From Streptomyces fradiae (lineage in GTDB: Bacteria > Actinomycetota > Actinomycetes > Streptomycetales > Streptomycetaceae): 64,000 nucleotides of DNA. A program made the position numbers and the translations under genes. This document shows positions 44,001-51,957 of the stretch, one piece after another; the stretch's first letter is position 1; each line of letters begins with the position of its first letter. The notes under the pieces were generated by a model that searched no databases, was not told where the DNA came from, and saw only the letters and a program-made list of their open reading frames with translations. Location of the stretch: the NCBI RefSeq assembly GCF_041270065.1, contig NZ_CP065958.1, positions 2,232,001 to 2,296,000 of the forward strand, read 5' to 3'.

Positions 44001-44780
44001 GGACTGCTTGGTGTGCTGTGCCTCGGCGGCCTTGCCCGCCGAGTCCCACATCTGCGCCGGTGGCGCCTGGAAGACCGTGTTGCCGTTGCCGTCCACAGCG
44101 TCGAAGTTGCCGGCGGCACCTCGGCGTACGGAAAGGCCCTCGGTTTCGAGACCGAAGGTGAGCCGCTTGAGCGCCGGGTTCGCCGCCGCCTTGGGCGTCT
44201 TGACTACCAGGACCTCCTGAAAGCTCTCGACGGTCGCCGTCACCTTCAGGTCGACGTCCGGGAGGACCTCACGGTAGACGGCGCTCGGTCCGTCGAGCTC
44301 CGGGACCGGCAGCTTGCCCGGCCAGGACAGTTCCAGGGAGCGGCCGTTGCGCGTGAGCGCGACCAGCGGATTCTCCTTGCCTCCTCCGGAGAAGGTCATC
44401 GCGGCCGACGCCGCTTTGGGTCCGACCGAACCGTCCGCCCTGCGCTCGAGCGTGGCGTCCGGCGCCTGCCAGCCCCCGCCCGGCTTGGCCACGCGCACCG
44501 GAACCGCCGATTCCTCCAGCGTGAAGGTGAAGCCGTCCGGATTGGCGTACGTGGTGGTCCGCTCCGAGCGTCCCTCCTGCACCTCCACGCGCCGGCCCGT
44601 CTTCTTCGCCTCGGCCAGCGCGCGGCGACCTTCCTCGACCTCTGTCTGTGCCGTCGGCGTCTCCGCCGGAACACCGGCGGCCTGCGCCACAGGCACAGGA
44701 AGCCCCAGTGCCAAGGTCAGTACCGACAAGGCAAGAGTCGCTCTGCGGGCACGCCGAGGTGTCCCCCGTCTCTTCACCAT
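41013..44780 (-). CDS. Secreted LamG (concanavalin-like) domain protein upstream of the RHS toxin
   Basis: About 1255 residues. A signal peptide ends near ...VPVAQAAG. The N-terminal half is beta-rich and resembles DNRLRE/DUF-type surface proteins with a GWGAATRTALRSDDQVASYGW stretch. A LamG jelly-roll lies at about residues 770-1000 (GRWSFTEESGP, YTVSAWVRLEDG, YVNGELQGT, GSIDEAAAWQRALK), and a second, more degenerate one at 1070-1250. Such proteins commonly precede RHS toxins in streptomycetes and may help anchor or present them. The ATG at 44780 is followed by a GTG and preceded by AGGGG; a GTG at 44786 is also possible. Ninety-seven bases separate it from the toxin gene, so they are probably one operon. 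Confidence 0.82.
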   Translation of the reverse strand: MVKRRGTPRRARRATLALSVLTLALGLPVPVAQAAGVPAETPTAQTEVEEGRRALAEAKKTGRRVEVQEGRSERTTTYANPDGFTFTLEESAVPVRVAKPGGGWQAPDATLERRADGSVGPKAASAAMTFSGGGKENPLVALTRNGRSLELSWPGKLPVPELDGPSAVYREVLPDVDLKVTATVESFQEVLVVKTPKAAANPALKRLTFGLETEGLSVRRGAAGNFDAVDGNGNTVFQAPPAQMWDSAGKAAEAQHTKQSRQNALLADGKNQAAPRAGQEDAPSTRRDTSETAASGTGVAPGQGDNVRHVDVKLMDDSLSVVPNTRMLAETNAGHFPLFIDPTVGWGAATRTALRSDDQVASYGWGNGADNLGMGMGKCGSWGGAYCGPGYVQRLYFQFTPDVLKGKRVLDATFRVTEPWAFQCDPRVVQLVRTDNFSSSTRWPTRPVERDWLTEVNVSAGRGSSCDEYSATAPIEFRDDPHQSWQNLTPTVRDFAAGKFSRLTFELRAKEESDPSAWKRFRNDATLAVTYVAYPAKPTNAGLVTGTAPVCSTNPDAPTIISDPRPTLTSTPQTAAGSEVGAKLHAWFRIETKAADDTWSGSGISSPTGTNFIGDNVKATAKWGTSLPEGPLHRFASLTQVFQDNSSYSQSSGYTNWCYFKVDTTAPKAPTITFKSPYVECVDADNCPEAGAPGVTGSFGFGPAENDTNNKAYEYRLTGGTWRTATGATATGYVTPLNKGTYTLEVRAVDTLGRPGEPRTVQFKVSDGEAPVGRWSFTEESGPALDSAPNGGAADATLTGAVTRDDRGRRGLITHDKDGLPLDSPVTDKGLAFTGANGYASTAGPAVQTGSSYTVSAWVRLEDGNTNYTALSQDPVLSGGWYSAFYLGYRADSKTWELRTSPKDAADGDISNQIVKAKQPAAIGVWTHLAAVYDNAAQDNTAKQIELYVNGELQGTHVVAPSWTSTGRFQIGRAWWRGAYYDQWKGSIDEAAAWQRALKAPQIADEARATLPGGFQAAELVADWSAAGASGSTVPDIASGYGRTLTLEGGAQATADGIDLSATNGMDGAATASGPLVDDQGSFTVSTAVALDGAKILAKGNGYVGQVVGQRTANGSSWGLWFKVTGTKVISLDPDDPEPAPDRTKTVPVGFWQFGRLNADGTFDSVESTEEAALDSTVRLTGVFDAQDKTIWLRVGTAVQGDKEFTALVGSGEFAVGKGMTGGAWKHFLPAQVSDVRVWVGAMKAEDQIEAQIGS

Positions 44781-44786
44781 CCCCAC

Positions 44787-45161
44787 CCCTAGTTATCGCA
44801 AGAACACAGAGGGCAGTCACCCAATGCCATCGCTCCAGGGGAGTCAAGGAGTTAACTTCACGGCGGGCCGCACAGCATCAGCCCTGTGAGCTGGGGAAAT
44901 CGAGACATGCCCGAAATCGACACGTCCCACCCGCCCGCGCCCCGACGGTTGCGTACTGTCACGGTCGGCGACTCGACGTCTCATCAGTAACGGAATATGA
45001 AGTTCCGATGAGCATCGACTTTTTCACGCAATAAACCTCTACTTCTCTCGAAATGGACTTCGCGTACCGGGCTGTCTCATTCCGCTTGCGCAACTCAACG
45101 TGTTCACACCTTGGCAGCATGATTCGTGAGCGAGATCACACAGTAGGGCTCGGGCATTTCA
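44787..45161. other. Intergenic region upstream of the LamG-RHS operon
   Basis: 375 bases with lower G+C than its surroundings, including A/T-rich stretches at 44985-45065. It must carry the promoter of the LamG-RHS operon and the 3' end of the thiolase transcript. A Crp-like palindrome lies at 45125-45140. No gene or strong hairpin is seen. Confidence 0.5.
45125..45140. promoter_or_regulatory. Crp-like palindrome
   Basis: CGTGAGCGAGATCACA, read on the minus strand as TGTGATCTCGCTCACG, matches the Crp consensus TGTGA-N6-TCACA in all but one position. It lies downstream of the thiolase gene and about 340 bases upstream of the LamG gene, which is transcribed away from it. Binding by the streptomycete Crp is only inferred. 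Confidence 0.45.
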
Positions 45162-46352
45162 TCACCTCCGCAGCATCGTCACCACCGCAGCGCCGCCCAG
45201 CCCGATGTTGTGCGCGAGGCCGACCCGGGCGCCCGGCACCTGGCGCGGGCCCGCCTCGGCGCGAAGTTGCCAGACGAGTTCGGCGGCCTGGGCGAGGCCG
45301 GTGGCGCCGAGGGGGTGGCCCTTGGAGATGAGGCCGCCGGAGGGGTTGACGACCCAGCGGCCGCCGTAGGTGGTGGCGCCGGACTCGGCGAGCTTGCCGG
45401 AGGCGCCCTCCTCGCACATGCCGAGCGCCTCGTAGGTGAGGAGTTCGTTGATCGAGAAGCAGTCGTGCAGCTCGATCACGTCCACGTCCTCGATGCCGAG
45501 TCCGGAGGTCTCGTACACCTGCCGGGCCGCCGCCCGCGACATGGGGCGGCCGACGACGTCGATGCAGGAGCCGGAGGCGAAGGACTCGTCGGTGTCGGTC
45601 GTCATCGCCTGGCCGGCGATCTCGACGGCCCGGTCGCGCAGCCCGTGGGCGTCGACGAAGCGCTCGGAGACGACGACGGCGGCGGCCGAGCCGTCGGAGG
45701 TGGGCGAGCACTGGAGTTTGGTGAGCGGGCGGTGGATGGTCTTGGCGGCGAGGATCTCGTCGACCGTGTAGACGTCCTGGAACTGGGCGTTGGGGTTGCG
45801 GGAGGAGTGCTGGTGGTTCTTGGCGGCGACGGCCGCGAGCTGGACCTCGGTCGTGCCGTACCGCTCCATGTGTTCGCGGGCCGCGTTGCCGAAGATCTGG
45901 GCGGTGGGCGGGGTCATCTCGAAGCCGTGTCCGGCGGCCATGATCCCGTAGTGCCGGGCGACGGGGGACGTCTTGAAGTCCCCTCCGTCCGAACCGCCGC
46001 CGAGCGCGCCGCGCGCCATCTTCTCGAAGCCGAGCGCGAGCACGCAGTCCGCGATCCCGCCCTCCACGAACTGCCGGGCCATCATCAGGGCGGTCGAGGC
46101 GGTGGCGCAGTTGTTGTTGACGTTGTAGACGGGCACGCCGGTCAGGCCGAGCTCGTAGGCGGCGCGCTGTCCGGCGGTCGAGGCCTGGAAGCAGTAGCCG
46201 ACCGGGACCTGTTCGACGAGGCCGTACGGGATGCCGGCGTCGGCCAGGGCGGCGGTGCCGGCCTCCTTCACCATGTCCCAGTACTGCCAGTCGCGGGTCT
46301 CCGGCTTCTCGAACTTCGTCATGCCGACGCCGACGATGTACGCCTTGCCCAT
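45162..46352 (-). CDS. SCP2/lipid-transfer-type thiolase (Ltp1-like)
   Basis: 396 residues from the ATG at 46352, which follows GAGGGGG. The N-terminal [12 protein letters not shown], the nucleophilic Cys in [10 protein letters not shown], the conserved [11 protein letters not shown] and the GHPLGATG histidine motif are present; the C-terminal [12 protein letters not shown] has the Gly variant of the second catalytic region that is characteristic of the SCPx/lipid-transfer thiolases rather than FadA types. It closely resembles mycobacterial Ltp1. It would cleave a branched or steroid 3-ketoacyl-CoA. It follows the acyl-CoA dehydrogenase gene by 13 bases and is probably co-transcribed. Confidence 0.85.
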   Translation of the reverse strand: MGKAYIVGVGMTKFEKPETRDWQYWDMVKEAGTAALADAGIPYGLVEQVPVGYCFQASTAGQRAAYELGLTGVPVYNVNNNCATASTALMMARQFVEGGIADCVLALGFEKMARGALGGGSDGGDFKTSPVARHYGIMAAGHGFEMTPPTAQIFGNAAREHMERYGTTEVQLAAVAAKNHQHSSRNPNAQFQDVYTVDEILAAKTIHRPLTKLQCSPTSDGSAAAVVVSERFVDAHGLRDRAVEIAGQAMTTDTDESFASGSCIDVVGRPMSRAAARQVYETSGLGIEDVDVIELHDCFSINELLTYEALGMCEEGASGKLAESGATTYGGRWVVNPSGGLISKGHPLGATGLAQAAELVWQLRAEAGPRQVPGARVGLAHNIGLGGAAVVTMLRR

Positions 46353-46365
46353 TTCCGATTCCCCC

Positions 46366-48570
46366 TCAGTCCTTCGGGAGGCCGAGCAGACGCTCGGCGA
46401 CGACATTGAGCTGTACTTGCGTGGTGCCGCCCGCGATCGTGAGGCAGCGCGACATCAGCACTCCGTGCACGGCCCGCTCGCCCGCGCCCTCGGCCACCGC
46501 GCCCGCCGGGCCGAGGAGTTCGAGGGCGAGTTCGGCGGTCTTCTGCTGGTGGACGGTCTGGACGAGCTTGCGGACGCTGGCGCCGGGGCCGGGTTCGAGC
46601 CCGGACACCTGGAGCAGGGTGGTGCGCAGGCCGAGGCAGGCGAGGGCGTGCGCCTCGGCGACGAGGGCGCCGACCCGGACCCGTACGGAGGTGTCGGCCG
46701 TGTCGTCGCCGGCGGCGGCGATCAGCGCCTCCAGGCCGGTGTCGAAGGCGACCTGGTCGGCCATGTGGACGCGTTCGTTGCCGAGGGTGTTGCGGGCGAC
46801 CCGCCAGCCGTCGTTCACCGCGCCGACGACGGCGTCGGCGGGGAGCACGGCGTCGTCGAACCACACCTCGTTGAAGAGGGATTCCCCGGTGATCTCCTTC
46901 AGCGGGCGCACGTCGATGCCGGGGGTGTTCTTCATGTCGACGACGAAGTAGGTGAGTCCGCGGTGCTTGGGTGCGTCGGGGTCGGTGCGGGCGAGGAGGA
47001 TGCCGTAGTCGGCGGTGTGGGCCGAACTCGTCCACACTTTCTGCCCGTTGATCCGCCAGGTGCCGTCTTCCCGCCGCTCGGCGCGAGTACGGAGGGAGGC
47101 CAGGTCGGAGCCGGCCTCGGGTTCGGAGAAGAGCTGGCACCACTGCTGTTCGCCGCGCAGGGTGGGCGGCAGATGCCGTTCCTTCTGCTCGGGGGTGCCG
47201 TACGCGAGGAGGGAGGGGATCACCCAGGTGGCGATGGACAGCGGGCTGAGCCGGATGCCGGCCGCCGCCATCTCCCGCTGTACGGCCAGCTGTTGGACCG
47301 GACCCGCGCCGAGGCCGTACGGCTCCGGGAGGTGCGGCGCGGTGTAGCCGGTGGCGGCGAGGGCCTTGCGGGCGGCGTGCGGGTCGAGTCCGGCGGCGGG
47401 CGCGAGGGCAGCGCGGGCGGCCGCACGGAACTCCTCGGCCTCGGCGGGGAGTTCGAGCCGCAGTTCGCGCCGGGTGCCGGCGGCGGCGCGGCCGACGGCG
47501 GCGAGCCGGTGGGTGTCGCCGCCGCCGAGGAGCTGGCGGGCGACGAGGGCGCGGCGCAGCAGCAGATGGGCGTCGTGCTCCCAGGTGAAGCCGATGCCGC
47601 CGAGGATCTGGATGCAGTCCTTGGCCACGGTGTACGCGGCGTCGAGCGCGGTCGCGGCGGCGAGGGCGGCGGTCAGGGACCGTACGGCGTCGGGCGCGCC
47701 GGTCGGCCGTCCGCCGGGCTCCTCGCGTGCGGCGCGGGCGGCGTCCCAGGTGAGGGCGCGGGCCTGTTCGAGGCGGACGAGCATGTCGGCGCAGAGGTGC
47801 TTGACGCCCTGGAATCGGCCGATGGGGTGGCCGAACTGGACGCGGGTGCGGGCGTGTTCGGCGGCGGTGTCGAGGGCGCGGGCGGCGGTGCCGCAGGCGT
47901 CGGCGGCGAAGAGCACGGCGGCGAGGTCGCGGACGGCCGCGGAGGTGAGGCCGAGGACGCGCCCGGCCGGCACGAGGACGCCGTCGGCGCGCACCTCGGC
48001 GGTCGGCCGGGTGGGGTCGGCGGAGGCCTGGGGGCGTACGGCGAGGTTGCCGGCGTCGACGGCGAGCCACACCGTCCCGTGCACGGCCCGCGCGGGCAGG
48101 AGCACCAGGTCGGCGCAGGCGGCGCCGAGGACGGGCGGGGCGAGGCCGTCGAGGACGAGGCCGTCGGCGGTGTGCGAGGGCGCGGCGGTGAGGGTTCCGG
48201 CGGAGAGCGCGACGGCGGCGGTCCGCTCGCCGGCGGCGACGGACGCGGCCTCCTCGCCGCGGCCGGCGCGGTGCAGCAGTTCGGCGGCGAGGACGCTCGG
48301 GAGGTACGGCCCGGGCAGCACGGCCCGCGCGGCCTCCTCCAGGACCACGGCCAGGTCCACGAGGTCGCCGCCCCCGCCGCCGTACTCCTCGGGCAGGTGC
48401 GCCCCGAGCAGCCCCTGCGCGGCGGCGCCGGCCCAGAAGGCGGGGCGGGTGGTGGCGAGTTCGGGGAGGTCGAGGTGCTTGCGGATCTGCTCCGGCGGTA
48501 CGGCGCGGGTGAGCCAGCCGCGGACGGATCGGGCGAGCTCCCGCTGTTCGTGCGTGATGGCGATGCCCAT
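46366..48570 (-). CDS. Fused two-domain acyl-CoA dehydrogenase, FadE34-like
   Basis: 734 residues, about twice the usual length. The N-terminal half (about 1-370) and the C-terminal half (about 375-734) are each acyl-CoA dehydrogenase-like; the C-terminal half has the better FAD-site motifs ([29 protein letters not shown], and [22 protein letters not shown]). Tandem fusion of this size is known for mycobacterial FadE34, which acts on C24 steroid-CoA side chains and is a neighbour of kstR there. The ATG lies 11 bases from a KstR-type operator; the TAGTCT hexamer overlapping its edge is seven bases before the ATG, so the mRNA is probably leaderless and directly repressed. The steroid-type substrate is inferred. 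Confidence 0.86.
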   Translation of the reverse strand: MGIAITHEQRELARSVRGWLTRAVPPEQIRKHLDLPELATTRPAFWAGAAAQGLLGAHLPEEYGGGGGDLVDLAVVLEEAARAVLPGPYLPSVLAAELLHRAGRGEEAASVAAGERTAAVALSAGTLTAAPSHTADGLVLDGLAPPVLGAACADLVLLPARAVHGTVWLAVDAGNLAVRPQASADPTRPTAEVRADGVLVPAGRVLGLTSAAVRDLAAVLFAADACGTAARALDTAAEHARTRVQFGHPIGRFQGVKHLCADMLVRLEQARALTWDAARAAREEPGGRPTGAPDAVRSLTAALAAATALDAAYTVAKDCIQILGGIGFTWEHDAHLLLRRALVARQLLGGGDTHRLAAVGRAAAGTRRELRLELPAEAEEFRAAARAALAPAAGLDPHAARKALAATGYTAPHLPEPYGLGAGPVQQLAVQREMAAAGIRLSPLSIATWVIPSLLAYGTPEQKERHLPPTLRGEQQWCQLFSEPEAGSDLASLRTRAERREDGTWRINGQKVWTSSAHTADYGILLARTDPDAPKHRGLTYFVVDMKNTPGIDVRPLKEITGESLFNEVWFDDAVLPADAVVGAVNDGWRVARNTLGNERVHMADQVAFDTGLEALIAAAGDDTADTSVRVRVGALVAEAHALACLGLRTTLLQVSGLEPGPGASVRKLVQTVHQQKTAELALELLGPAGAVAEGAGERAVHGVLMSRCLTIAGGTTQVQLNVVAERLLGLPKD

Positions 48571-48581
48571 GCCGCGCAGAC

Positions 48582-48595
48582 TAGAACACGTTTCA
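48582..48595. promoter_or_regulatory. KstR-type operator at the FadE34-like gene
   Basis: TAGAACACGTTTCA fits TnnAACnnGTTnnA. It lies 11 bases upstream of the acyl-CoA dehydrogenase ATG and abuts the probable -10 (TAGTCT on the minus strand), so bound protein would block RNA polymerase. Confidence 0.75.
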
Positions 48596-48597
48596 AT

Positions 48598-48612
48598 CTG
48601 ACGGAAGGTCAG
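48598..48612. promoter_or_regulatory. CTGAC-N5-GTCAG dyad at the FadE34-like promoter
   Basis: CTGACGGAAGGTCAG begins two bases after the KstR-type operator. It has the same arms as the dyads at 21499 and 55876. Its position suits a second regulator of the same promoter. Confidence 0.55.
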
Positions 48613-48723
48613 CCACGAAGTCGGGGCGGCAAGGGTGCTCGCGGCGCCCTCCCGTAGGATCCGACGCCCGCCACTTCTCGGGCCCCTCTCTCCTCGCCCC
48701 CCTCGAACGGAGTTCAGGAACTG

Positions 48724-49650
48724 ATGACGTCCTCGCGCACGGGCACCCGTACGGGCACGGTCTCCGCGGCCGACGCCGGCAGCTGGTCGCTCGACGGCCT
48801 CACCGTCCACCGGATGGGCTTCGGCGCGATGCGCCTGACCGGCAGCGCCGCCTTCCACGAGGGCGTGCCGAGCGACCGCGGCCAGGCTCTCGCCGTACTG
48901 CGGCGGGCGCTCGAACTCGGCGTGAACCACATCGACACCGCCGCTTTCTACTTCTCGCGGCTGCGCTCCGCCAACGAGCTGATCAACTCCGCCCTCGCGC
49001 CGTACCCCGACGACCTCGTCGTCGCCACCAAGGTCGGCCCGGCTCGCGACGCCTCGGGTGAGTGGGCCGTCTCGGCCCGGCCCGACCAGCTGCGGGGCCA
49101 GGTGGAGGAGAATCTGCGGCAGCTGGGCCGCGACCACCTCGACCTGGTGAACCTGCGGGTGATGAGCCAGCCGGACGTCAGCGAGCACTTCGGCGCGCTC
49201 GCCGAACTCCGGGAGGCGGGCCTCGTCCGCCGGCTCGGCATCTCCAACGCGCGCCTCGAACACCTGGACCAGGCCCGGGCGATCGCGCCCGTGGTGTGCG
49301 TGCAGAACCCCTTCGGCATCGGCGCGCCGAGCGGGGCGCGGGCGGTGCTCGACGCGTGCGCGGCGCACGGCATCGCCTTCGTGCCGTTCTTCTCCGTGGC
49401 CGGCCGGGGCCGCGAGTCCGGCGCCGTCGCCCGCACCGAGCACGACGAGGTCCTCGCCGTCGCCCGCGCCCACGGCGTCTCGCCGGCGCAGGTCCGGCTC
49501 GCCTGGATCCTCCACCAGGGCCCGCACGTCCTGGCCATCCCGGGCACGGGCGACCCGGACCACCTCGTGGACAACGTCGCGGCGGGCGCGCTGCGGCTCG
49601 ACGAGGACGAACTGCGGCTCCTGGACCGGATCGGCGGCGAGCAGGCGTAG
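48724..49650 (+). CDS. Aldo/keto reductase
   Basis: 308 residues. The barrel opens with VHRMGFGAMRLTG; catalytic Asp and Tyr lie in NHIDTAAFYF, Lys in VVATKVG, and the NADPH-site segment is VLAIPGTGDPDHLVDNV near the C-terminus. It reduces an unidentified carbonyl. It is divergent from the acyl-CoA dehydrogenase across about 150 bases that hold the KstR-type site; TAGGAT (about 48655) could be its -10. A gene for a DUF4259 protein follows. Confidence 0.87.
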   Translation: MTSSRTGTRTGTVSAADAGSWSLDGLTVHRMGFGAMRLTGSAAFHEGVPSDRGQALAVLRRALELGVNHIDTAAFYFSRLRSANELINSALAPYPDDLVVATKVGPARDASGEWAVSARPDQLRGQVEENLRQLGRDHLDLVNLRVMSQPDVSEHFGALAELREAGLVRRLGISNARLEHLDQARAIAPVVCVQNPFGIGAPSGARAVLDACAAHGIAFVPFFSVAGRGRESGAVARTEHDEVLAVARAHGVSPAQVRLAWILHQGPHVLAIPGTGDPDHLVDNVAAGALRLDEDELRLLDRIGGEQA

Positions 49651-49741
49651 GGAGTACGGGGGCGTTGTCAGTGGCGGGTGCCACGATGCGGAGCAGCGGC
49701 CGCACCGGCCGTCCGGACCGACCTCGGAAAGCAGACACGCC

Positions 49742-50155
49742 ATGGGCACCTGGGACATCGGACCCTTCGACAACGACACCGCCGCGGACTTCTCGTACAC
49801 GGTGGACGAGGCGCCGGAGGAGCAGCGGGCCGGGGTGCTCCTGACCGCGTTCCACGAGGTGACCGGCGTCGGCGACGAGTACCTGGACGCCGACCAGGCG
49901 GTCGAGGCCGTCGCCGCCGCGGCCCTGGTCGCCGCCCAGTGCCCGGGCGGAGACCCGGTGACGACCTCGTACGCCCCGAAGCAGCCGATACCGCCGCTCC
50001 CGGCCGCGCTCCGCCCCGCGGCCGTGGAGGCGCTCGACCGGATCCTCACCGAGCCGTCCGAACTCCTTGAACTGTGGGAGGAGTCGGACGGCGCGGAGTG
50101 GAAGGCGGGGATGCTGCGGCTGCGCGCGGTGCTTGCGGCGGCGGGCGCCGCCTAG
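49742..50155 (+). CDS. DUF4259 protein
   Basis: 137 residues. The start MGTWDIGPFDNDTAADF is the signature of the DUF4259 family, small acidic cytosolic proteins of unknown function that are common in actinobacteria. The rest is helical and Ala-rich. It is 90 bases downstream of the aldo/keto reductase. Confidence 0.85.
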   Translation: MGTWDIGPFDNDTAADFSYTVDEAPEEQRAGVLLTAFHEVTGVGDEYLDADQAVEAVAAAALVAAQCPGGDPVTTSYAPKQPIPPLPAALRPAAVEALDRILTEPSELLELWEESDGAEWKAGMLRLRAVLAAAGAA

Positions 50156-50170
50156 CCTCCTAGCCGGCGC

Positions 50171-51151
50171 CTAGCCGGCGGCCAGGAGGCGGCGGAGCCA
50201 GTCGGTCCGGGCGGCGCGGGCGGTGCGGGTGAGGGCGGCGTGGCGGGCGAGGCCGTCGAAGCCGTGGCAGGCGCCGGGCCAGACGTGCAGCTCGGCCTGG
50301 CTCCCGGCCCGCCAGAGCCCGTTCGCGTAGGCCACGCCCTCGTCGCGGAACATCTCCGCCGAGCCGACCTCGACGTACGCCGGGGGCAGCCCCGTCAGGT
50401 CCGTGGCGCGGGCCGGCGCCGCGTAAGGGGGCGTGTCCGGCGCGCCGTACAGCGCGCCCAGATGAGCCTGCCAGGCCGTCGTGTGCGAGGTGAGGTCCCA
50501 GACGTCGACACCCGACATCTGGTGGGCGGAGTACGTGTCCATGCGGTCGTCCAGCATCGGCGACAGCAGCATCTGGCCGAGGACGGGCGGCCCGCCCCGG
50601 TCCCGGTTGAGCAGCGCGAGGGCCGCCGCCAGGCCACCGCCCGCGCTCTTGCCGCCGATGACGAACCGGCCGGGGTCCACGCCCAGTTCCGCCGCGTGCC
50701 CAGCCGCCCACACCAGCCCCGCGTACGCGTCCTCCACGGCCGCCGGATACGACGCCTCCGGCGCGAGCCGGTACTCCACCGACAGCACCGCGAGGCCGAG
50801 CGGCTCGGCCCACTCCCGCAGCACCGTCGGCAGGACGGACCAGGCGTTGCCCATCACCATCGCCCCGCCGTGCAGGTAGTACAGCAGCGGCAGCGGCCCG
50901 CCGAGCCCGGCCTGCCGCGCGCTCACCAGGGTCACCCCGGGCGTCCGCAGCTCCGCCACTTCGAACCGTCCGCCGTCCCTCAGCTCCTCGGCCGTCGGCC
51001 GCGGCCGGGACGCCGCGTCCCGCGCCCGCCGCTCGGCCAGGTTCGCCGCGGTCATCGGCTCCCGCCGCCCCGCGCCCCGGGCCTCGACGACGGCGCGCAC
51101 CTCCGGATCGAAGGGCGTCGGCGGCCCGCCGCCCCGCCTGCTCATGCCCAT
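50171..51151 (-). CDS. Alpha/beta hydrolase, hormone-sensitive-lipase (HSL) group
   Basis: 326 residues. HSL-group marks: the oxyanion motif YYLHGGAMVMGN (HGG), the nucleophile elbow GGKSAGGGLA (Gly-x-Ser-x-Gly with the Ser near residue 176), VEYRLAPE, the acid in YVEVGSAEMFRDEG, and His in ACHGFDGL. It is a cytoplasmic esterase or lipase with unknown substrate. It is convergent with the DUF4259 gene and divergent from the methyltransferase gene. Confidence 0.86.
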   Translation of the reverse strand: MGMSRRGGGPPTPFDPEVRAVVEARGAGRREPMTAANLAERRARDAASRPRPTAEELRDGGRFEVAELRTPGVTLVSARQAGLGGPLPLLYYLHGGAMVMGNAWSVLPTVLREWAEPLGLAVLSVEYRLAPEASYPAAVEDAYAGLVWAAGHAAELGVDPGRFVIGGKSAGGGLAAALALLNRDRGGPPVLGQMLLSPMLDDRMDTYSAHQMSGVDVWDLTSHTTAWQAHLGALYGAPDTPPYAAPARATDLTGLPPAYVEVGSAEMFRDEGVAYANGLWRAGSQAELHVWPGACHGFDGLARHAALTRTARAARTDWLRRLLAAG

Positions 51152-51235
51152 CGCGCGATCGTAGCCGCTGGTCCGTGTGCGGCCCGTAGGGCACGATGGG
51201 CGCCCGTACGTCCGTACTCGTCAGTAGGAGCCAGC

Positions 51236-51865
51236 ATGTCCGAGCCGACCCCCGAGATCCTCGCCGCCTTCGAGGCCGCGAAGGGCTTCATGCCGGTGAA
51301 GGAAGGGCTCGCCCTGTACGCGGCGGCGACGGAGGCGGCCGGGATCGGGCTGCCGCTGCTCGAGGTCGGCACGTACTGCGGGCGCTCGACGATCCTGCTC
51401 GCGGACGTGGCGAGGGCGGCCGGGACGGTCGCCGTCACCGTGGACCACCACCGGGGCAGCGAGGAGCAGCAGCCGGGCTGGGAGTACCACGACCCGACCG
51501 TGGTGGACCCCGAGGTGGGCGTGATGGACACGCTGCCGACCTTCCGGCGCACCCTGCGCAAGGCCGGACTCGAAGAGCATGTGATCGCGGTCGTCGGGCG
51601 TTCGCCGCAGGTCGCGGCGGTGTGGGGCGGGCAGCTCGGCTTCGTGTTCATCGACGGCGGTCACACGGACGAGCACGCCTCGGGCGACTACGAGGGCTGG
51701 GCGCCCAAGGTCGCGCCCGGCGGCGTCCTGGTGATCCACGACGTGTTCCCGAACCCGGAGGACGGCGGCCAGGCCCCGTACCGCATCTATCTGCGCGCCC
51801 TGGAGTCCGGCGACTTCGAGGAGATCTCGGTCACGGACTCGCTCCGGGTGCTGCGCCGCCGCTGA
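51236..51865 (+). CDS. Class I SAM-dependent methyltransferase (CmcI/macrocin-O-MT-like)
   Basis: 209 residues. The SAM motif is LLEVGTYCGRSTILLA (about residues 39-54), then VTVDHHRGSEEQQ, with FVFIDGGHTDEHASGDYEGWAPKV and GGVLVIHDVFPN, which fit the class I O-methyltransferases related to CmcI. TAGGAG lies five bases before the ATG. A very strong terminator follows, so it is monocistronic. Substrate unknown. Confidence 0.82.
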   Translation: MSEPTPEILAAFEAAKGFMPVKEGLALYAAATEAAGIGLPLLEVGTYCGRSTILLADVARAAGTVAVTVDHHRGSEEQQPGWEYHDPTVVDPEVGVMDTLPTFRRTLRKAGLEEHVIAVVGRSPQVAAVWGGQLGFVFIDGGHTDEHASGDYEGWAPKVAPGGVLVIHDVFPNPEDGGQAPYRIYLRALESGDFEEISVTDSLRVLRRR

Positions 51866-51876
51866 CCGCGGCCGAG

Positions 51877-51923
51877 GACGCGAGAAGGGCCCGGACGCCG
51901 AGCGTCCGGGCCCTTCTCGCGTC
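51877..51923. terminator. Very strong terminator hairpin
   Basis: A perfect 22-pair stem with a CGA loop: arms 51877-51898 and 51902-51923 (GACGCGAGAAGGGCC and its complement at the outer end). It terminates the methyltransferase gene and probably the convergent membrane-protein gene too. Confidence 0.9.
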
Positions 51924-51957
51924 TCCGCCGCCAATACACCTGGTGCAGCTAGTACAG

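Noticed and set aside
50150..50185. Repeated GCCTAGCCGGC between the DUF4259 and hydrolase genes as a terminator
   Set aside because: The pairing is short and overlaps coding ends; not convincing as a separate feature.
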